Assembly: GCA_022801715.1 (NCBI GenBank) | Contig: JAAWSV010000013.1 | Span: forward strand, 1 to 57,940 | Length of the DNA stretch: 57,940 nt | Reading direction: 5' to 3' | Source of the DNA: Oscillospiraceae bacterium | Lineage (GTDB): Bacteria; Bacillota; Clostridia; Oscillospirales; Oscillospiraceae | Shown here: piece after piece, positions 43,341 through 51,782 of the stretch | Position numbering within the stretch: position 1 is the stretch's first letter | How the letters are laid out: the number at the start of each line of letters is the position of its first letter | Translations under genes and position numbers: made by a program | The notes under the pieces: generated by a model | Databases searched by the model: none | What the model was told of the DNA's origin: nothing | The model's input: only the letters and a program-made list of their open reading frames with translations

Positions 43341-43803
43341 TGTACTGCACCTCATTGGCCTTGCCAACCGGGCCGGGGCGCTGGCCGTCGGGGAGGAGCC
43401 GGCGGGGGCGGCCTGCCGGGCCAGGGCCTGCCGCCTGCTCCTGATCGCTCAGGATGCCGCGGAGAACACCCTCCGCCGGGCTAGGCACTTTGCCGAGACC
43501 GGACAGTGCCTGTGGCTGGTCCTCCCCTACTCCCGGGAGGAGCTGGGGGCCGTCTCCGGCCGAAGGGTCTGTGCCTTGGCCGCGCTGACGGACATCGGCT
43601 TCGCCTGCGCCGCGGCCCAGCGCCTCAGCCAGCGTGACGAGGAGCGGTACGGGGAGACGGCCCGGCGCCTCTCGGAGAAGGCGGAGCGGGCCAAGCGCCG
43701 GCGGGAGGAGAGCCGTTCCCACGAGCGGAACCTTCGCCGGGGGGGCAAGAAACCCCGGCCCTACGTCCCCACCCGCGTCAAGCGGGCCCAGAAGGAAAGC
43801 TGA
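43333..43803 (+). CDS. L7Ae/L30e-like RNA-binding protein YlxQ
   Basis: 156 aa, ATG at 43333 overlapping the rnpM stop (ATGGATGA). N-terminal L7Ae-type fold (about 1-95; [40 protein letters not shown]), which binds kink-turn RNA. It has a long, very basic C-terminal extension (about 100-156, many Arg/Lys) beyond the typical length of about 100 residues, likely extra RNA contact. Conserved in the nusA-infB operon. Confidence 0.88.
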   Translation: MDDVLHLIGLANRAGALAVGEEPAGAACRARACRLLLIAQDAAENTLRRARHFAETGQCLWLVLPYSREELGAVSGRRVCALAALTDIGFACAAAQRLSQRDEERYGETARRLSEKAERAKRRREESRSHERNLRRGGKKPRPYVPTRVKRAQKES

Positions 43804-43905
43804 TTCCCTCCGTTCCCCCCGCTGGGGCGCGCTCGGAGCTTGATATAGATACCGTGGAACGACATTGTGTAAAAACCTACCCTTTCTACTATGGAGGTGG
43901 CTCTA

Positions 43906-46341
43906 TTGGGTAATATCATCAACAAATACAGAGTGCACGAGGTGGCCAAGGATTTCGGTCTGCCCACCAAGACCATTACGGAGATCCTCACCAAGTATGC
44001 CACAGCACCGAAAAACCATATGCAGGTGCTGGAGGCCGGTGAGCTGGCGGTGATCTTCGACTGCCTCACCCAGAAGTACCCGGCATCCAGCATCGAGGCA
44101 ATCTTCGCCGAGGTCTATCAGGAGGAGAAGAAGCAGCCCGCCCAGCAGCAGGGTCAGTCCCACCAGCCCCAGGGCGGTCAGGGCGGACGCCAGGGCGGCG
44201 GCCAGCCGCGCCAGCAGGGCGGTCAGCCCCAGCAGCGTCAGGGCGGACGGCCTCAGCAGGGCGCCCAAGGCGGTCAGCTGCGCCAGCAGGGCCAGCCCCA
44301 GCAGGGGGCGCAGCAGCCTCAGCAGCCGGCCAAGCCCATGAGCCGCGTCCCGGAGAAGAAGGTGGTGGATACCCGGAAGGCCACTAACGTGAATCTGGAG
44401 AAGTACGACGAGCGTCTGCAGGATATCGCTGACCGGTCCACCCAGGGGCGCAGCGCCATGCAGCAGCAGGGCAAGGAGAAGTTCCGCAACGCCGGCAGCA
44501 GAAAGCGGGGCCAGCAGACCTTCTCCAACAAGCGCCGTCAGGAGGAGCAGGAGAAGATGCGCCGGCTCCAGCTGGAGATCGCCAAAAAGGCCCCCGTCAA
44601 GGTCCTGATCCCCGACGAGATCAGCGTGGGGGAGCTGGCCAGCCGCATGAAAAAGACCGCCGCCGAGGTGGTCAAGTGCCTGATGAAAAACGGCGTCATG
44701 GCCGGCGTCAGCCAGTTTATCGACTTCGACACCGCCGCCATCATCGCCGAGGAGATGGGCTGCAAGGTGGAGCGCGAGGTGGTCATCACCATCGAGGAGA
44801 AGCTCATCGACACCGCCGAGGACAAGGCCGAGGATCTGAAGTACCGGGCCCCCGTGGTGGTGGTTATGGGCCACGTGGATCACGGCAAGACCTCCCTCCT
44901 TGACTATATCCGCAACGCCCATGTGGCCAAGGGCGAGGCCGGCGGCATCACCCAACACATCGGCGCCTACCAAGTGGAGATCAATGGGAAGCCCATCACC
45001 TTCCTTGACACCCCCGGCCACGAGGCCTTTACCTCCATGCGCGCCCGTGGCGCCATGGTCACCGATATCGCCATTCTGGTGGTGGCCGCCGAGGATGGCA
45101 TCAAGCCCCAGACCGTGGAGTCCATCAACCACGCCAAGGCCGCCGGCATCCCCATCATCGTGGCCATCAACAAGATGGATAAGCCCGAGGCCAACCCCGA
45201 GCGGATCAAGCAGCAGCTCACCGAGTACGAGCTGGTGGCCGAGGACTGGGGCGGCGAGACCATCATCTGCCCCATCTCTGCCAAGACCGGCATGGGGATC
45301 GACAACCTTTTGGAGATGGTTACGCTCACCGCCGAGATGGCGGATCTGAAGGCCAACCCCAACCGGGCCGCCCAAGGTACCGTGATCGAGGCCCGCCTCG
45401 ACAAGGGCCGCGGCCCGGTGGCCACCCTCTTGGTGCAGAACGGCACCCTGAAGCAGGGGGATATCATCATCGCCGGCACCGCCGTGGGCCGTGTCCGGGC
45501 CATGGTGGACGACAAGGGCAGCCGCCTCACCGAGGCCGGCCCCTCTGTGCCTGTGGAGATCACCGGACTTGGGGAGGTCCCCGGCGCGGGCAACACCTTC
45601 AACGCCGTGGCCGACGAGCGTCTGGCCCGCGAGCTGGTGGAGCAGCGGAAGGCCGAGGAGAAGGCCAAGGCCAACGCCCCCATCCAGAAGGTCAGCTTGG
45701 AGGATCTGTTCAGCCAGATCCAAGCCGGCGAGGTGAAGGATCTCAACATCATCGTCAAGGCCGACGTGCAGGGCAGCGCCGAGGCAGTGAAGGCCAGCTT
45801 GGAGAAGCTCTCTAACGAGGAGGTCCGGGTCCGGGTGATCCACTCCGGCGTGGGCGCCATCAGCGAGAGCGACGTGATGCTGGCCAGCACCTCCAAGGCT
45901 ATCGTCGTGGGCTTCAACGTCCGCCCCGACGCCGCCGCCCGGGACAGCGCCGCCCGCAGCAACGTGGATATGCGGATGTACCGGGTGATTTACGACGCTA
46001 TCGGCGAGGTGGAGGCCGCCATGAAGGGTATGCTCTCCCCCAAATTCCGGGAGGTTCTTATCGGCCACGCGGAGGTGCGCCAGACCTACAAGGTCACAGG
46101 CGTGGGCACCATCGGCGGCAGCTACGTGCAGGACGGCAAGATCCAGCGGGGCTGTCAGGTGCGTATCGTCCGGGACGGCATCGTCATCCACGAGGGCGAG
46201 CTCAGTTCCCTCCAGCGGTTTAAGGATGCCGTCCGGGAGGTGGCCAGCGGCTACGAGTGCGGTATCGGCATCGAGAAGTTCAACGATATCAAAGAGGGCG
46301 ACATCATCGAGTGCTTCGTCATGGAGCAGATCGAGGTGTAA
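43906..46341 (+). CDS. infB: Translation initiation factor IF-2
   Basis: 811 aa from the TTG at 43906, which lies 6 nt after GGAGGTG; an ATG at 43891 overlaps that site and is less likely. Domains: IF2-N (about 1-55, [20 protein letters not shown]), a Gln/Gly/Pro-rich low-complexity linker (about 78-145), a second IF2-N module (about 230-290), GTPase with G1 GHVDHGKT, G3 DTPGHEAF and G4 NKMD, then domains II-IV ending in the fMet-tRNA-binding beta-barrel. It brings initiator tRNA to the 30S subunit. Confidence 0.97.
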   Translation: MGNIINKYRVHEVAKDFGLPTKTITEILTKYATAPKNHMQVLEAGELAVIFDCLTQKYPASSIEAIFAEVYQEEKKQPAQQQGQSHQPQGGQGGRQGGGQPRQQGGQPQQRQGGRPQQGAQGGQLRQQGQPQQGAQQPQQPAKPMSRVPEKKVVDTRKATNVNLEKYDERLQDIADRSTQGRSAMQQQGKEKFRNAGSRKRGQQTFSNKRRQEEQEKMRRLQLEIAKKAPVKVLIPDEISVGELASRMKKTAAEVVKCLMKNGVMAGVSQFIDFDTAAIIAEEMGCKVEREVVITIEEKLIDTAEDKAEDLKYRAPVVVVMGHVDHGKTSLLDYIRNAHVAKGEAGGITQHIGAYQVEINGKPITFLDTPGHEAFTSMRARGAMVTDIAILVVAAEDGIKPQTVESINHAKAAGIPIIVAINKMDKPEANPERIKQQLTEYELVAEDWGGETIICPISAKTGMGIDNLLEMVTLTAEMADLKANPNRAAQGTVIEARLDKGRGPVATLLVQNGTLKQGDIIIAGTAVGRVRAMVDDKGSRLTEAGPSVPVEITGLGEVPGAGNTFNAVADERLARELVEQRKAEEKAKANAPIQKVSLEDLFSQIQAGEVKDLNIIVKADVQGSAEAVKASLEKLSNEEVRVRVIHSGVGAISESDVMLASTSKAIVVGFNVRPDAAARDSAARSNVDMRMYRVIYDAIGEVEAAMKGMLSPKFREVLIGHAEVRQTYKVTGVGTIGGSYVQDGKIQRGCQVRIVRDGIVIHEGELSSLQRFKDAVREVASGYECGIGIEKFNDIKEGDIIECFVMEQIEV

Positions 46342-46388
46342 TAGATTTCGGCAAAGGCTTTTACTTGCGCAGAAAGGAGATAATAGCT

Positions 46389-46535
46389 ATGAAAATGACA
46401 GACAGTCAATTCAAGGGGTTTATCCGGTTTGTTCTGGACGCCTTGGCAGAGATGAAGGCAGAGGATGACCCGGCAAAACGGGAAGAAAAGCTTGAGAAGA
46501 TCATGGCAAATCTCCAAAAAACCTTAGAGGATTAA
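46389..46535 (+). CDS. Small acidic helical protein inside the translation operon
   Basis: 48 aa, ATG at 46389 after AAAGGAGA. Sequence MKMTDSQFKGFIRFVLDALA is followed by a charged helix (EDDPAKREEKLEKIMANLQK). No known motif. It follows infB by 48 nt and is itself followed by a strong terminator, so it closes the first part of the operon. The excellent ribosome binding site and coding pattern support a real gene; function unknown. Confidence 0.65.
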   Translation: MKMTDSQFKGFIRFVLDALAEMKAEDDPAKREEKLEKIMANLQKTLED

Positions 46536-46540
46536 GCCAA

Positions 46541-46572
46541 AGGGGCGGGCGTTTTCGCCCGCCCCTCCTTTA
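46541..46572 (+). terminator. Terminator after the infB unit
   Basis: 11-bp perfect stem AGGGGCGGGCG (46541-46551)/CGCCCGCCCCT (46556-46566), then CCTTTATTT. Read-through or another promoter is needed for rbfA onward. Confidence 0.85.
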
Positions 46573-46675
46573 TTTGCGCTCCAAGTGGCACTGGAATGTC
46601 AAGGAGCTTTTATATCGGATGAAACGATTTTATCAGAGCCGGTACGACTGCTTGGGCCTGAAAGACGAGCCATCA

Positions 46676-46804
46676 TATAGGGGCGGACATTGTTCGCCCG
46701 CCGTCCCCCGACCGAGCGCCTGTAGGGCGGGACGACCCCGGCCCGCTGTCTCCCGTGGTTCTGCTGCATTTCGATAGACCAGGCGGACGATATCCGCCCC
46801 TACG
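46676..46804. repeat. Large palindromic element in gene-free stretch 46536-46901
   Basis: About 129 bp. One end is ATAGGGGCGGACATTG with hairpin GGGCGGAC (46681-46688)/GTTCGCCC (46692-46699). The other end is GGCGGACGATATCCGCCCCT (46782 onward). The outer ends are inverted with respect to each other. The middle holds TGTAGGGCGGGACGACCCCG, seen inverted at 30674-30704. Best explained as a full copy of a MITE/REP-like family. The rest of the stretch contains a terminator (46541) and nothing else I recognise. Confidence 0.75.
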
Positions 46805-46901
46805 GATGGCCTGCCGGGCCGCCCCGGCAGACGGACCCGGCGCACTGGGTCGCCGCGCCCTGCAATGGGGCGGGGACGGATACCATAGAAAGGAGAAACT
46901 C

Positions 46902-47294
46902 ATGCCAAGCAACCGATTTTCCCGCATCAATGAGGAGATCCAGCGGGAGCTCTCCGCCCTTATACGGATCCTCAAGGACCCCCGTCTCCAGGGCGGGCTT
47001 CTCACCATCACCCACGTGGAGGCCACCAGCGACCTCCGCTACGCGAAGATCCACGTCTCCGCCTTGGACAAGTCCCGGGAGAAGGAGATGCTGAAGGGCC
47101 TCAAATCCGCGGCGGGCTATCTCCGCCGGGAGGTGGGGGCCTCCTTGGGCCTCCGGTACACCCCGGAGCTCCAGTTTGTCGCCGACGACTCCATCGAGAA
47201 GGGGACCAAGATCCTAAAGATGCTCCGGGACCCGGAGGTGGTAAAGCCGGCCAACCCGGCCAACGCCCACATTATCTTAGACGAGGAGGAGTAA
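46902..47294 (+). CDS. rbfA: 30S ribosome-binding factor RbfA
   Basis: 130 aa, ATG at 46902 after AAAGGAGAAACTC. KH-like fold that binds the 16S rRNA 5' helix during late 30S maturation. Motifs: NRFSRINEEIQRELSALIRI, GGLLTITHVEATSDLRYAKI and LRRE-x2-ASLGLRYTPELQF. The DHH phosphoesterase gene nrnA starts 4 nt after its stop, a conserved pairing in Firmicutes. Confidence 0.95.
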   Translation: MPSNRFSRINEEIQRELSALIRILKDPRLQGGLLTITHVEATSDLRYAKIHVSALDKSREKEMLKGLKSAAGYLRREVGASLGLRYTPELQFVADDSIEKGTKILKMLRDPEVVKPANPANAHIILDEEE

Positions 47295-47298
47295 CCAC

Positions 47299-48255
47299 AT
47301 GACCCCACAGGAAGCCGCCGCCCTCCTGCAAGCGAGGGATCACATCCTGATCCTCACCCACCGCCGGCCCGACGGGGACACCATCGGCTGCGCGGCGGGT
47401 CTCTGCGCCGCCCTGCGCCAGCGGGGCAAGGAGGCGTATGTCCTCTATAACGAGGAGATCACCGAGTCCAACCGCCCCTATGCCGCGCCCTACTGGGCCC
47501 CGGAGGGCTATGAGCCGTCCTTCGTGGTCTCCGTGGACATCGCCGCCCGCCAGCTCTTCCATGGAGCCTCAGAGGCGTATATAGACCGGGTGGACTTGGC
47601 CATCGACCACCACCCGTCCCAGGAGTTTTTCGCCCAAGAGACCTGCTTGGATGCCCGCCGGGCGGCCTGCGGGGAGATCGTCTATGAGATCTGCGCCGCC
47701 TTGGGGGAGATCACCCCGGAGGTGGCCCTGCCCCTCTACGCGGCGGTGGCCACGGACACCGGCTGCTTTGTCTACGCCAATACTGACGCCAATACCCACC
47801 GGACGGCGGCGGCGCTGCTGGACACGGGCATCGACTTTTTCGCTGTCAATAAGCGGCATTTTCGCACAAAAACCAGAAAGCGCCTCCAACTGGAGGCGGA
47901 TCTGATCGCCAACATGGAGTTTTTCCACGATGGCCGGGGCGTCTTTATGACGGTCCCCCGGTCCCTGATGGCGCGCATAGGGGCCACAGAGGACGACGCG
48001 GAGGACCTGTCCGCGCTGGCCACCATCGTAGAGGGTGTGGACTGCGGCGCGGTACTCCGGGAGCTGCGTCCCAACGAGTGGAAGCTGAGCCTCCGCACCG
48101 GTGCCAATGGCCGCGTCAACGCCAGCAGGGCCTGCAAGCTGTTAGACGGAGGCGGCCACGCCATGGCCGCCGGCGCCACCTTGGAGGGCGACTTGGAGAG
48201 CGTCAAGAAGAGAGTTTTGGCGGCCATCAACAGCGTATGTGAAGAGCCGTCGTAA
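47299..48255 (+). CDS. nrnA: Bifunctional oligoribonuclease/pAp phosphatase-type DHH phosphoesterase
   Basis: 318 aa, ATG at 47299 after GGAGGAG. Degrades very short RNA oligonucleotides and dephosphorylates 3',5'-pAp. DHH-domain motifs LTHRRPDGDTIGCAAGLCAA (H, D, D metal ligands), VSVDIAARQL, LAIDHHPSQEFF and ATDTGCF; C-terminal DHHA1 motif DGGGHAMAAGATL. Translationally close to rbfA. Confidence 0.93.
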   Translation: MTPQEAAALLQARDHILILTHRRPDGDTIGCAAGLCAALRQRGKEAYVLYNEEITESNRPYAAPYWAPEGYEPSFVVSVDIAARQLFHGASEAYIDRVDLAIDHHPSQEFFAQETCLDARRAACGEIVYEICAALGEITPEVALPLYAAVATDTGCFVYANTDANTHRTAAALLDTGIDFFAVNKRHFRTKTRKRLQLEADLIANMEFFHDGRGVFMTVPRSLMARIGATEDDAEDLSALATIVEGVDCGAVLRELRPNEWKLSLRTGANGRVNASRACKLLDGGGHAMAAGATLEGDLESVKKRVLAAINSVCEEPS

Positions 48256-48259
48256 AGAC

Positions 48260-48276
48260 GGCGGATGATATCCGCC
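48260..48276. repeat. Short palindromic element between nrnA and truB
   Basis: GGCGGAT (48260-48266)/ATCCGCC (48270-48276). A half-size member of the GGGCGGAT family, transcribed in the 135-nt spacer. Confidence 0.65.
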
Positions 48277-48390
48277 CCGCAGACGGTGTATCAAACCGTC
48301 CCAATCGGCGGGGAGGAGAACCCCCGTTCCGCGCCGAACGCGGCGCAAAAAAGCACCGTGCCCCACCGGGGCACCACAAGGAGAACCACC

Positions 48391-49263
48391 ATGCCCACCG
48401 GAATCCTCATCATCGACAAAGAAAAAACCTGGACCAGTATGGACGTCTGCGCCAAGCTCCGGGGCCTCCTGAGGGAGCGCCGCATCGGCCACGCTGGCAC
48501 CTTGGACCCCATGGCCACTGGTGTCCTGCCGGTCTTTGTGGGCCGGGCCACCCGGGCGGCGGAGTTCGCTGAGAAGGGGGACAAGGAGTACATCGCCACC
48601 CTCCTTCTGGGCCGGGAGACCAATACGCAGGACACCACCGGTGAGACCGTCGGGGAGCGGCCTGTCCACGTCACCGAGGCCCAGCTCCGCGCCGTCCTCC
48701 CCCAGTTCACCGGGGAGCTCCAGCAAATCCCGCCGATGTACTCCGCCATCAAGGTGAACGGGAAGCGGCTCTACGCCTTGGCCCGGGCCGGACGGGAGGT
48801 GGAGCGTCCCGCCCGGCAGATCACCGTGCGCCAGATCGACCTTTTGGAGCGCGTGGGGGAGGGGGAGTACACCCTGCGCATCCTTTGCTCCAAGGGCACC
48901 TATGTGCGGACGCTGTGCCACGACATCGGACAGGCCTTGGGCTGCGGCGGCTGCATGAGCGGCCTGCGGCGAACCATGGCGGCGGGCTTCACCATAGGGC
49001 AGGCGGTGACCCTCCGGCAGGTGCAGCAGGGGGACTATACGCTGCTGCCCATAGACACGCTGTTTGCCCAGTACCCGGCCTGTTCGCTGAACCCGGCGCA
49101 GGAGCGGCGGTGCCGCGCGGGGGCGGCGGTGGAGGCCCCGGGGCTCTCAGAGGGGCTCTATCGGCTCTACGGCGCTGACGGGGCCTTTTTGAGCCTGAGT
49201 CAGTGGGAGGCGGGGGTGCTGCGCGCCCGGAAAAATTTCTTCGGCGGTGAGGGGCCGTCGTGA
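48391..49263 (+). CDS. truB: tRNA pseudouridine-55 synthase
   Basis: 290 aa, ATG at 48391 after CAAGGAGAA; upstream in-frame codons cross the repeat and are rejected. Converts U55 of tRNA to pseudouridine. Catalytic D39 in RRIGHAGTLDPMATGVL, then ADKEYIATLLLGRETNT-like region, GELQQIPPMYSAIKVNGKRL and LRILCSKGTYVRTLCHDIGQ; a short PUA-like C-terminus. Its stop is directly followed by ribF. Confidence 0.95.
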   Translation: MPTGILIIDKEKTWTSMDVCAKLRGLLRERRIGHAGTLDPMATGVLPVFVGRATRAAEFAEKGDKEYIATLLLGRETNTQDTTGETVGERPVHVTEAQLRAVLPQFTGELQQIPPMYSAIKVNGKRLYALARAGREVERPARQITVRQIDLLERVGEGEYTLRILCSKGTYVRTLCHDIGQALGCGGCMSGLRRTMAAGFTIGQAVTLRQVQQGDYTLLPIDTLFAQYPACSLNPAQERRCRAGAAVEAPGLSEGLYRLYGADGAFLSLSQWEAGVLRARKNFFGGEGPS

Positions 49264-49277
49264 CAGGAGGGGCAGAG

Positions 49278-49814
49278 ATGCGGGAGGAGACGGTAATCGC
49301 CTTGGGATTTTTTGACGGCGTCCACTTGGGCCACCAGGCCCTGCTGCGCCGGACGGCGGAGCGGGGGCTGGAGCGGGGGCTCACCCCGGCGGTGTTCACC
49401 TTCGACCGCTCCCCGAGGGCGGTGGTCACCGGTGTCCCGGTGCCCCTGCTCACCACGCCGGAGGAGCGGGCGGCGGTGATCCGGGAGCTGTTTCCCATTG
49501 ACCGGGTGATTGTGGCGCCCTTTGACCAGAGGATGATGACCATGCCTTGGCGGGACTTTTTGGATATGCTGCGGGAGGACTACCACGCCCGCTGGCTGGT
49601 GGCGGGGCACGATTTCCGCTTCGGACATCGGAATGAGGGTACGCCGGCGCTATTGATGGACTACGCCCAGGAGACAGGGATCGGGTGCGATGTGATCCCC
49701 GCGGTGACAGTGGACGGACGGACTGTGAGCTCCACCTATATCCGGCAGCTGGCGGGGGAGGGACGGCAGGCCGAGGCCCGCCGGTTTTTGGGCCACGACC
49801 GTCTGAAGCTCTGA
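49278..49814 (+). CDS. ribF: FAD synthetase-type protein lacking the riboflavin kinase domain
   Basis: 178 aa, ATG at 49278 after AGGAGG; an in-frame GTG at 49260 lies too near the truB stop. It contains the nucleotidyltransferase domain: IALGFFDGVHLGHQALLRRT (HxGH-like), LVAGHDFRFGHRNEGT and VSSTYIRQLAGEGRQAEARR. Normal RibF is about 310 aa with a C-terminal flavokinase; this reading frame stops at the domain junction and no kinase domain follows. It probably makes FAD from FMN only, with flavokinase encoded elsewhere. Confidence 0.85.
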   Translation: MREETVIALGFFDGVHLGHQALLRRTAERGLERGLTPAVFTFDRSPRAVVTGVPVPLLTTPEERAAVIRELFPIDRVIVAPFDQRMMTMPWRDFLDMLREDYHARWLVAGHDFRFGHRNEGTPALLMDYAQETGIGCDVIPAVTVDGRTVSSTYIRQLAGEGRQAEARRFLGHDRLKL

Positions 49815-49908
49815 ACCCTTGGTGGCGCCTGTCCGCCCTTTACGCTGCGCACAGTGGGCTTATCGTCAGACCGCGGGGACAGCGCCCCGCCTGAGAGGAG
49901 GACCATCT

Positions 49909-50472
49909 ATGGGCACCATTCGCTTTGCCGCCATCGCCGACGCGCCGGCGCTTTTGGCAATCTATACCCCCTATGTGGAGGAGACCAGCATCTCCTTCGA
50001 GTATACCGCCCCCTCCCTGACCGAGTTTGAGGGGCGTATCCGGGAGATCATCAGCGAATACCCCTACATAGTCTATCAGGAGGGGGACGCCATTCTGGGC
50101 TATGCCTACGGCCACCGGGCCATGGAGCGGGCGGCCTACGGGTGGAATGCGGAGCTGTCGGTGTACGTGGACCGCGGCTATATAGGCCGGGGGATCGGGA
50201 GCCGGCTGTACCGGTGTCTGATGGACCTGCTCCAGCTCCAGGGGGTGCGCAACGTCTACGGTGTGGTTACCCACCCCAACCCGCCCAGTGAGGCCCTCCA
50301 CAGGCGCTTGGGCTTTCAGCTCACCGCCCGCTTTCCCGCCACGGGCTACAAGCAGGGCCGCTGGAGGGACGTGCTGTGGTTCGGGAAGGTCCTCAGCGCC
50401 GGCCCGCCCCAGCCCCTGCGCCCCATCGGCGCGGTGGACGGGGAGGCGGTTTTAAGGCGGTACAATCAATAG
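49909..50472 (+). CDS. GNAT N-acetyltransferase (Pat/MnaT-like)
   Basis: 187 aa, ATG at 49909 after GAGAGGAGG. Matches the phosphinothricin/L-amino-acid N-acyltransferase type: IYTPYVEETSISFEYTAPSL, LSVYVDRGYIGRGIGSRLYR (acetyl-CoA site), VVTHPNPPSEALHRRLGFQL and ATGYKQGRWRDVLWF. Such enzymes acetylate methionine sulfoximine/sulfone or related amino acids. It sits 94 nt after ribF and ends at a perfect terminator. Confidence 0.88.
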   Translation: MGTIRFAAIADAPALLAIYTPYVEETSISFEYTAPSLTEFEGRIREIISEYPYIVYQEGDAILGYAYGHRAMERAAYGWNAELSVYVDRGYIGRGIGSRLYRCLMDLLQLQGVRNVYGVVTHPNPPSEALHRRLGFQLTARFPATGYKQGRWRDVLWFGKVLSAGPPQPLRPIGAVDGEAVLRRYNQ

Positions 50473-50510
50473 AGAACCGGCTCCGTCTGAGGACGGAGCC
50501 GGTTCTATTT
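50473..50510. terminator. Terminator after the 49909 acetyltransferase
   Basis: 15-bp perfect stem AGAACCGGCTCCGTC (50473-50487) with 50492-50506, then ATTTCG. Confidence 0.88.
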
Positions 50511-50541
50511 CGCATCATTTACGATAACAATACAAGAAAGC

Positions 50542-51714
50542 TCAGCCGCCGGAGAGGGCGGTGAAATAGGAGGTGTTGTCCCGCAGGACGATCACCACCT
50601 CCGGCTGGTGGAGGGCGATATAGTCGGTGATGCTTCCCTGATAGCTCCGGGGGTCAATGCTGCGCATCTCGTCGAAGGAGGCATAGAGCAGTGTCTCCAT
50701 GGCGTTGGTGTAGGACTCGCCGATGATCAGCACGCTGGGCAGATCCGGCCGGCCGGTGTCCACCACCGTCTCCCCCTTGTCGCCGCCCATAAACACCGTG
50801 TAGCTCACGCTCTCCTCCGCCGTCTCCGGCAGGAGGAACAGCTCTGCCGCCACCTCTGTCCCGTTGTCCCACCGGCGGAAGGGGACCGCCTGCCGGTACT
50901 GGGCGATGGTCAGCATATCCCCCATGGGGCGGAGGCAGAAGAGCTTCCGGTTCCGGGAACCCAGGAAGGGGTTGGGCAGTGTGGTAAAATCGAGGTCCTC
51001 CTCTGCGGGCACATGGAGACTGAGCCCCTGCCGGTTGTTGACGGTGCGGAGGAGCTCCTGACAGACCGCCAGCGCGCCATAGACAGTGTAGTGGTGGTCA
51101 CTGGCGAAGTACAGTGCCTCCGGGCACCCCTCGGCCCGGAACTGCTCATAGAAGGACAGGTAGGGGATGTCTGCTCGGGCAAAGGCCTCCTCCATGGCCG
51201 CCTCGGTGGGGCCGTAGAGCCACTGCCGGTCCCTCCAGTAGTCCGGGTAGCGGTCCACAAAGTAGGCGGTCTGCTCCGGCAGGCCCACGTAGTAGAGCTG
51301 TCCGCCGCCCGCCGCCGCCGCGTCGGCCCACTGACCGATCCCTGCGGCGCACTCTTGGGCGGCAGATGATAAATAGGCGGTGTCCCAGTCGTTGTAGCTG
51401 TGGCTGCCCAAGAGTACATCGCTGTCCGTCAGCACGTCGCTGACCACCGGCTGGCGGAGGACCTCCAGCTGCAAGACCGTCTGGAGCTTCAAAAGGTAGC
51501 TGCGAAAGGGGACGTGGTCGGTGAGATAGGACTCCAAGCTGTCAAAGTAGTCCCCGGAGAGAAAACTCTCCGCCGTCAGCGGCGGCATTTGGGTCAGAGA
51601 GCGGTTCTCGTAGTAGGAGCTCCACGCCTTGGGCATCAGCAGCGTCAGCGCCGCCACGCCGAAGAGGAAGGCGAGAAAGCAGGTGACAAAAAAGAGTTGC
51701 GCGGTACGTTTCAT
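50542..51714 (-). CDS. DHHW-type/AlgJ-like extracytoplasmic SGNH-fold protein
   Basis: 390 aa. N-terminal signal anchor (about 5-30, QLFFVTCFLAFLFGVAALTL), then an extracytoplasmic domain with the ENRSLTQMPPLTAESFLSGD motif and ALYFASDHHYTVYGAL, the DHHW-family landmark related to AlgJ/AlgX/DltD-like acetyl-transfer proteins; LIIGESYTNAMETLL carries the putative catalytic Ser. With the membrane O-acyltransferase gene just upstream it likely transfers acyl groups onto a cell-surface polymer. Confidence 0.82.
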   Translation of the reverse strand: MKRTAQLFFVTCFLAFLFGVAALTLLMPKAWSSYYENRSLTQMPPLTAESFLSGDYFDSLESYLTDHVPFRSYLLKLQTVLQLEVLRQPVVSDVLTDSDVLLGSHSYNDWDTAYLSSAAQECAAGIGQWADAAAAGGGQLYYVGLPEQTAYFVDRYPDYWRDRQWLYGPTEAAMEEAFARADIPYLSFYEQFRAEGCPEALYFASDHHYTVYGALAVCQELLRTVNNRQGLSLHVPAEEDLDFTTLPNPFLGSRNRKLFCLRPMGDMLTIAQYRQAVPFRRWDNGTEVAAELFLLPETAEESVSYTVFMGGDKGETVVDTGRPDLPSVLIIGESYTNAMETLLYASFDEMRSIDPRSYQGSITDYIALHQPEVVIVLRDNTSYFTALSGG

Positions 51715-51782
51715 CCATATATCCTCACAGAAATATTCCTATTAGAGAGATGCGTTTTCCATACAAGGCCGCCCTTCCTGCC

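Noticed and set aside
44100-44345. Collagen-like or repeat gene within infB
   Set aside because: It is the Gln/Gly-rich linker of IF-2, in frame and of expected position.
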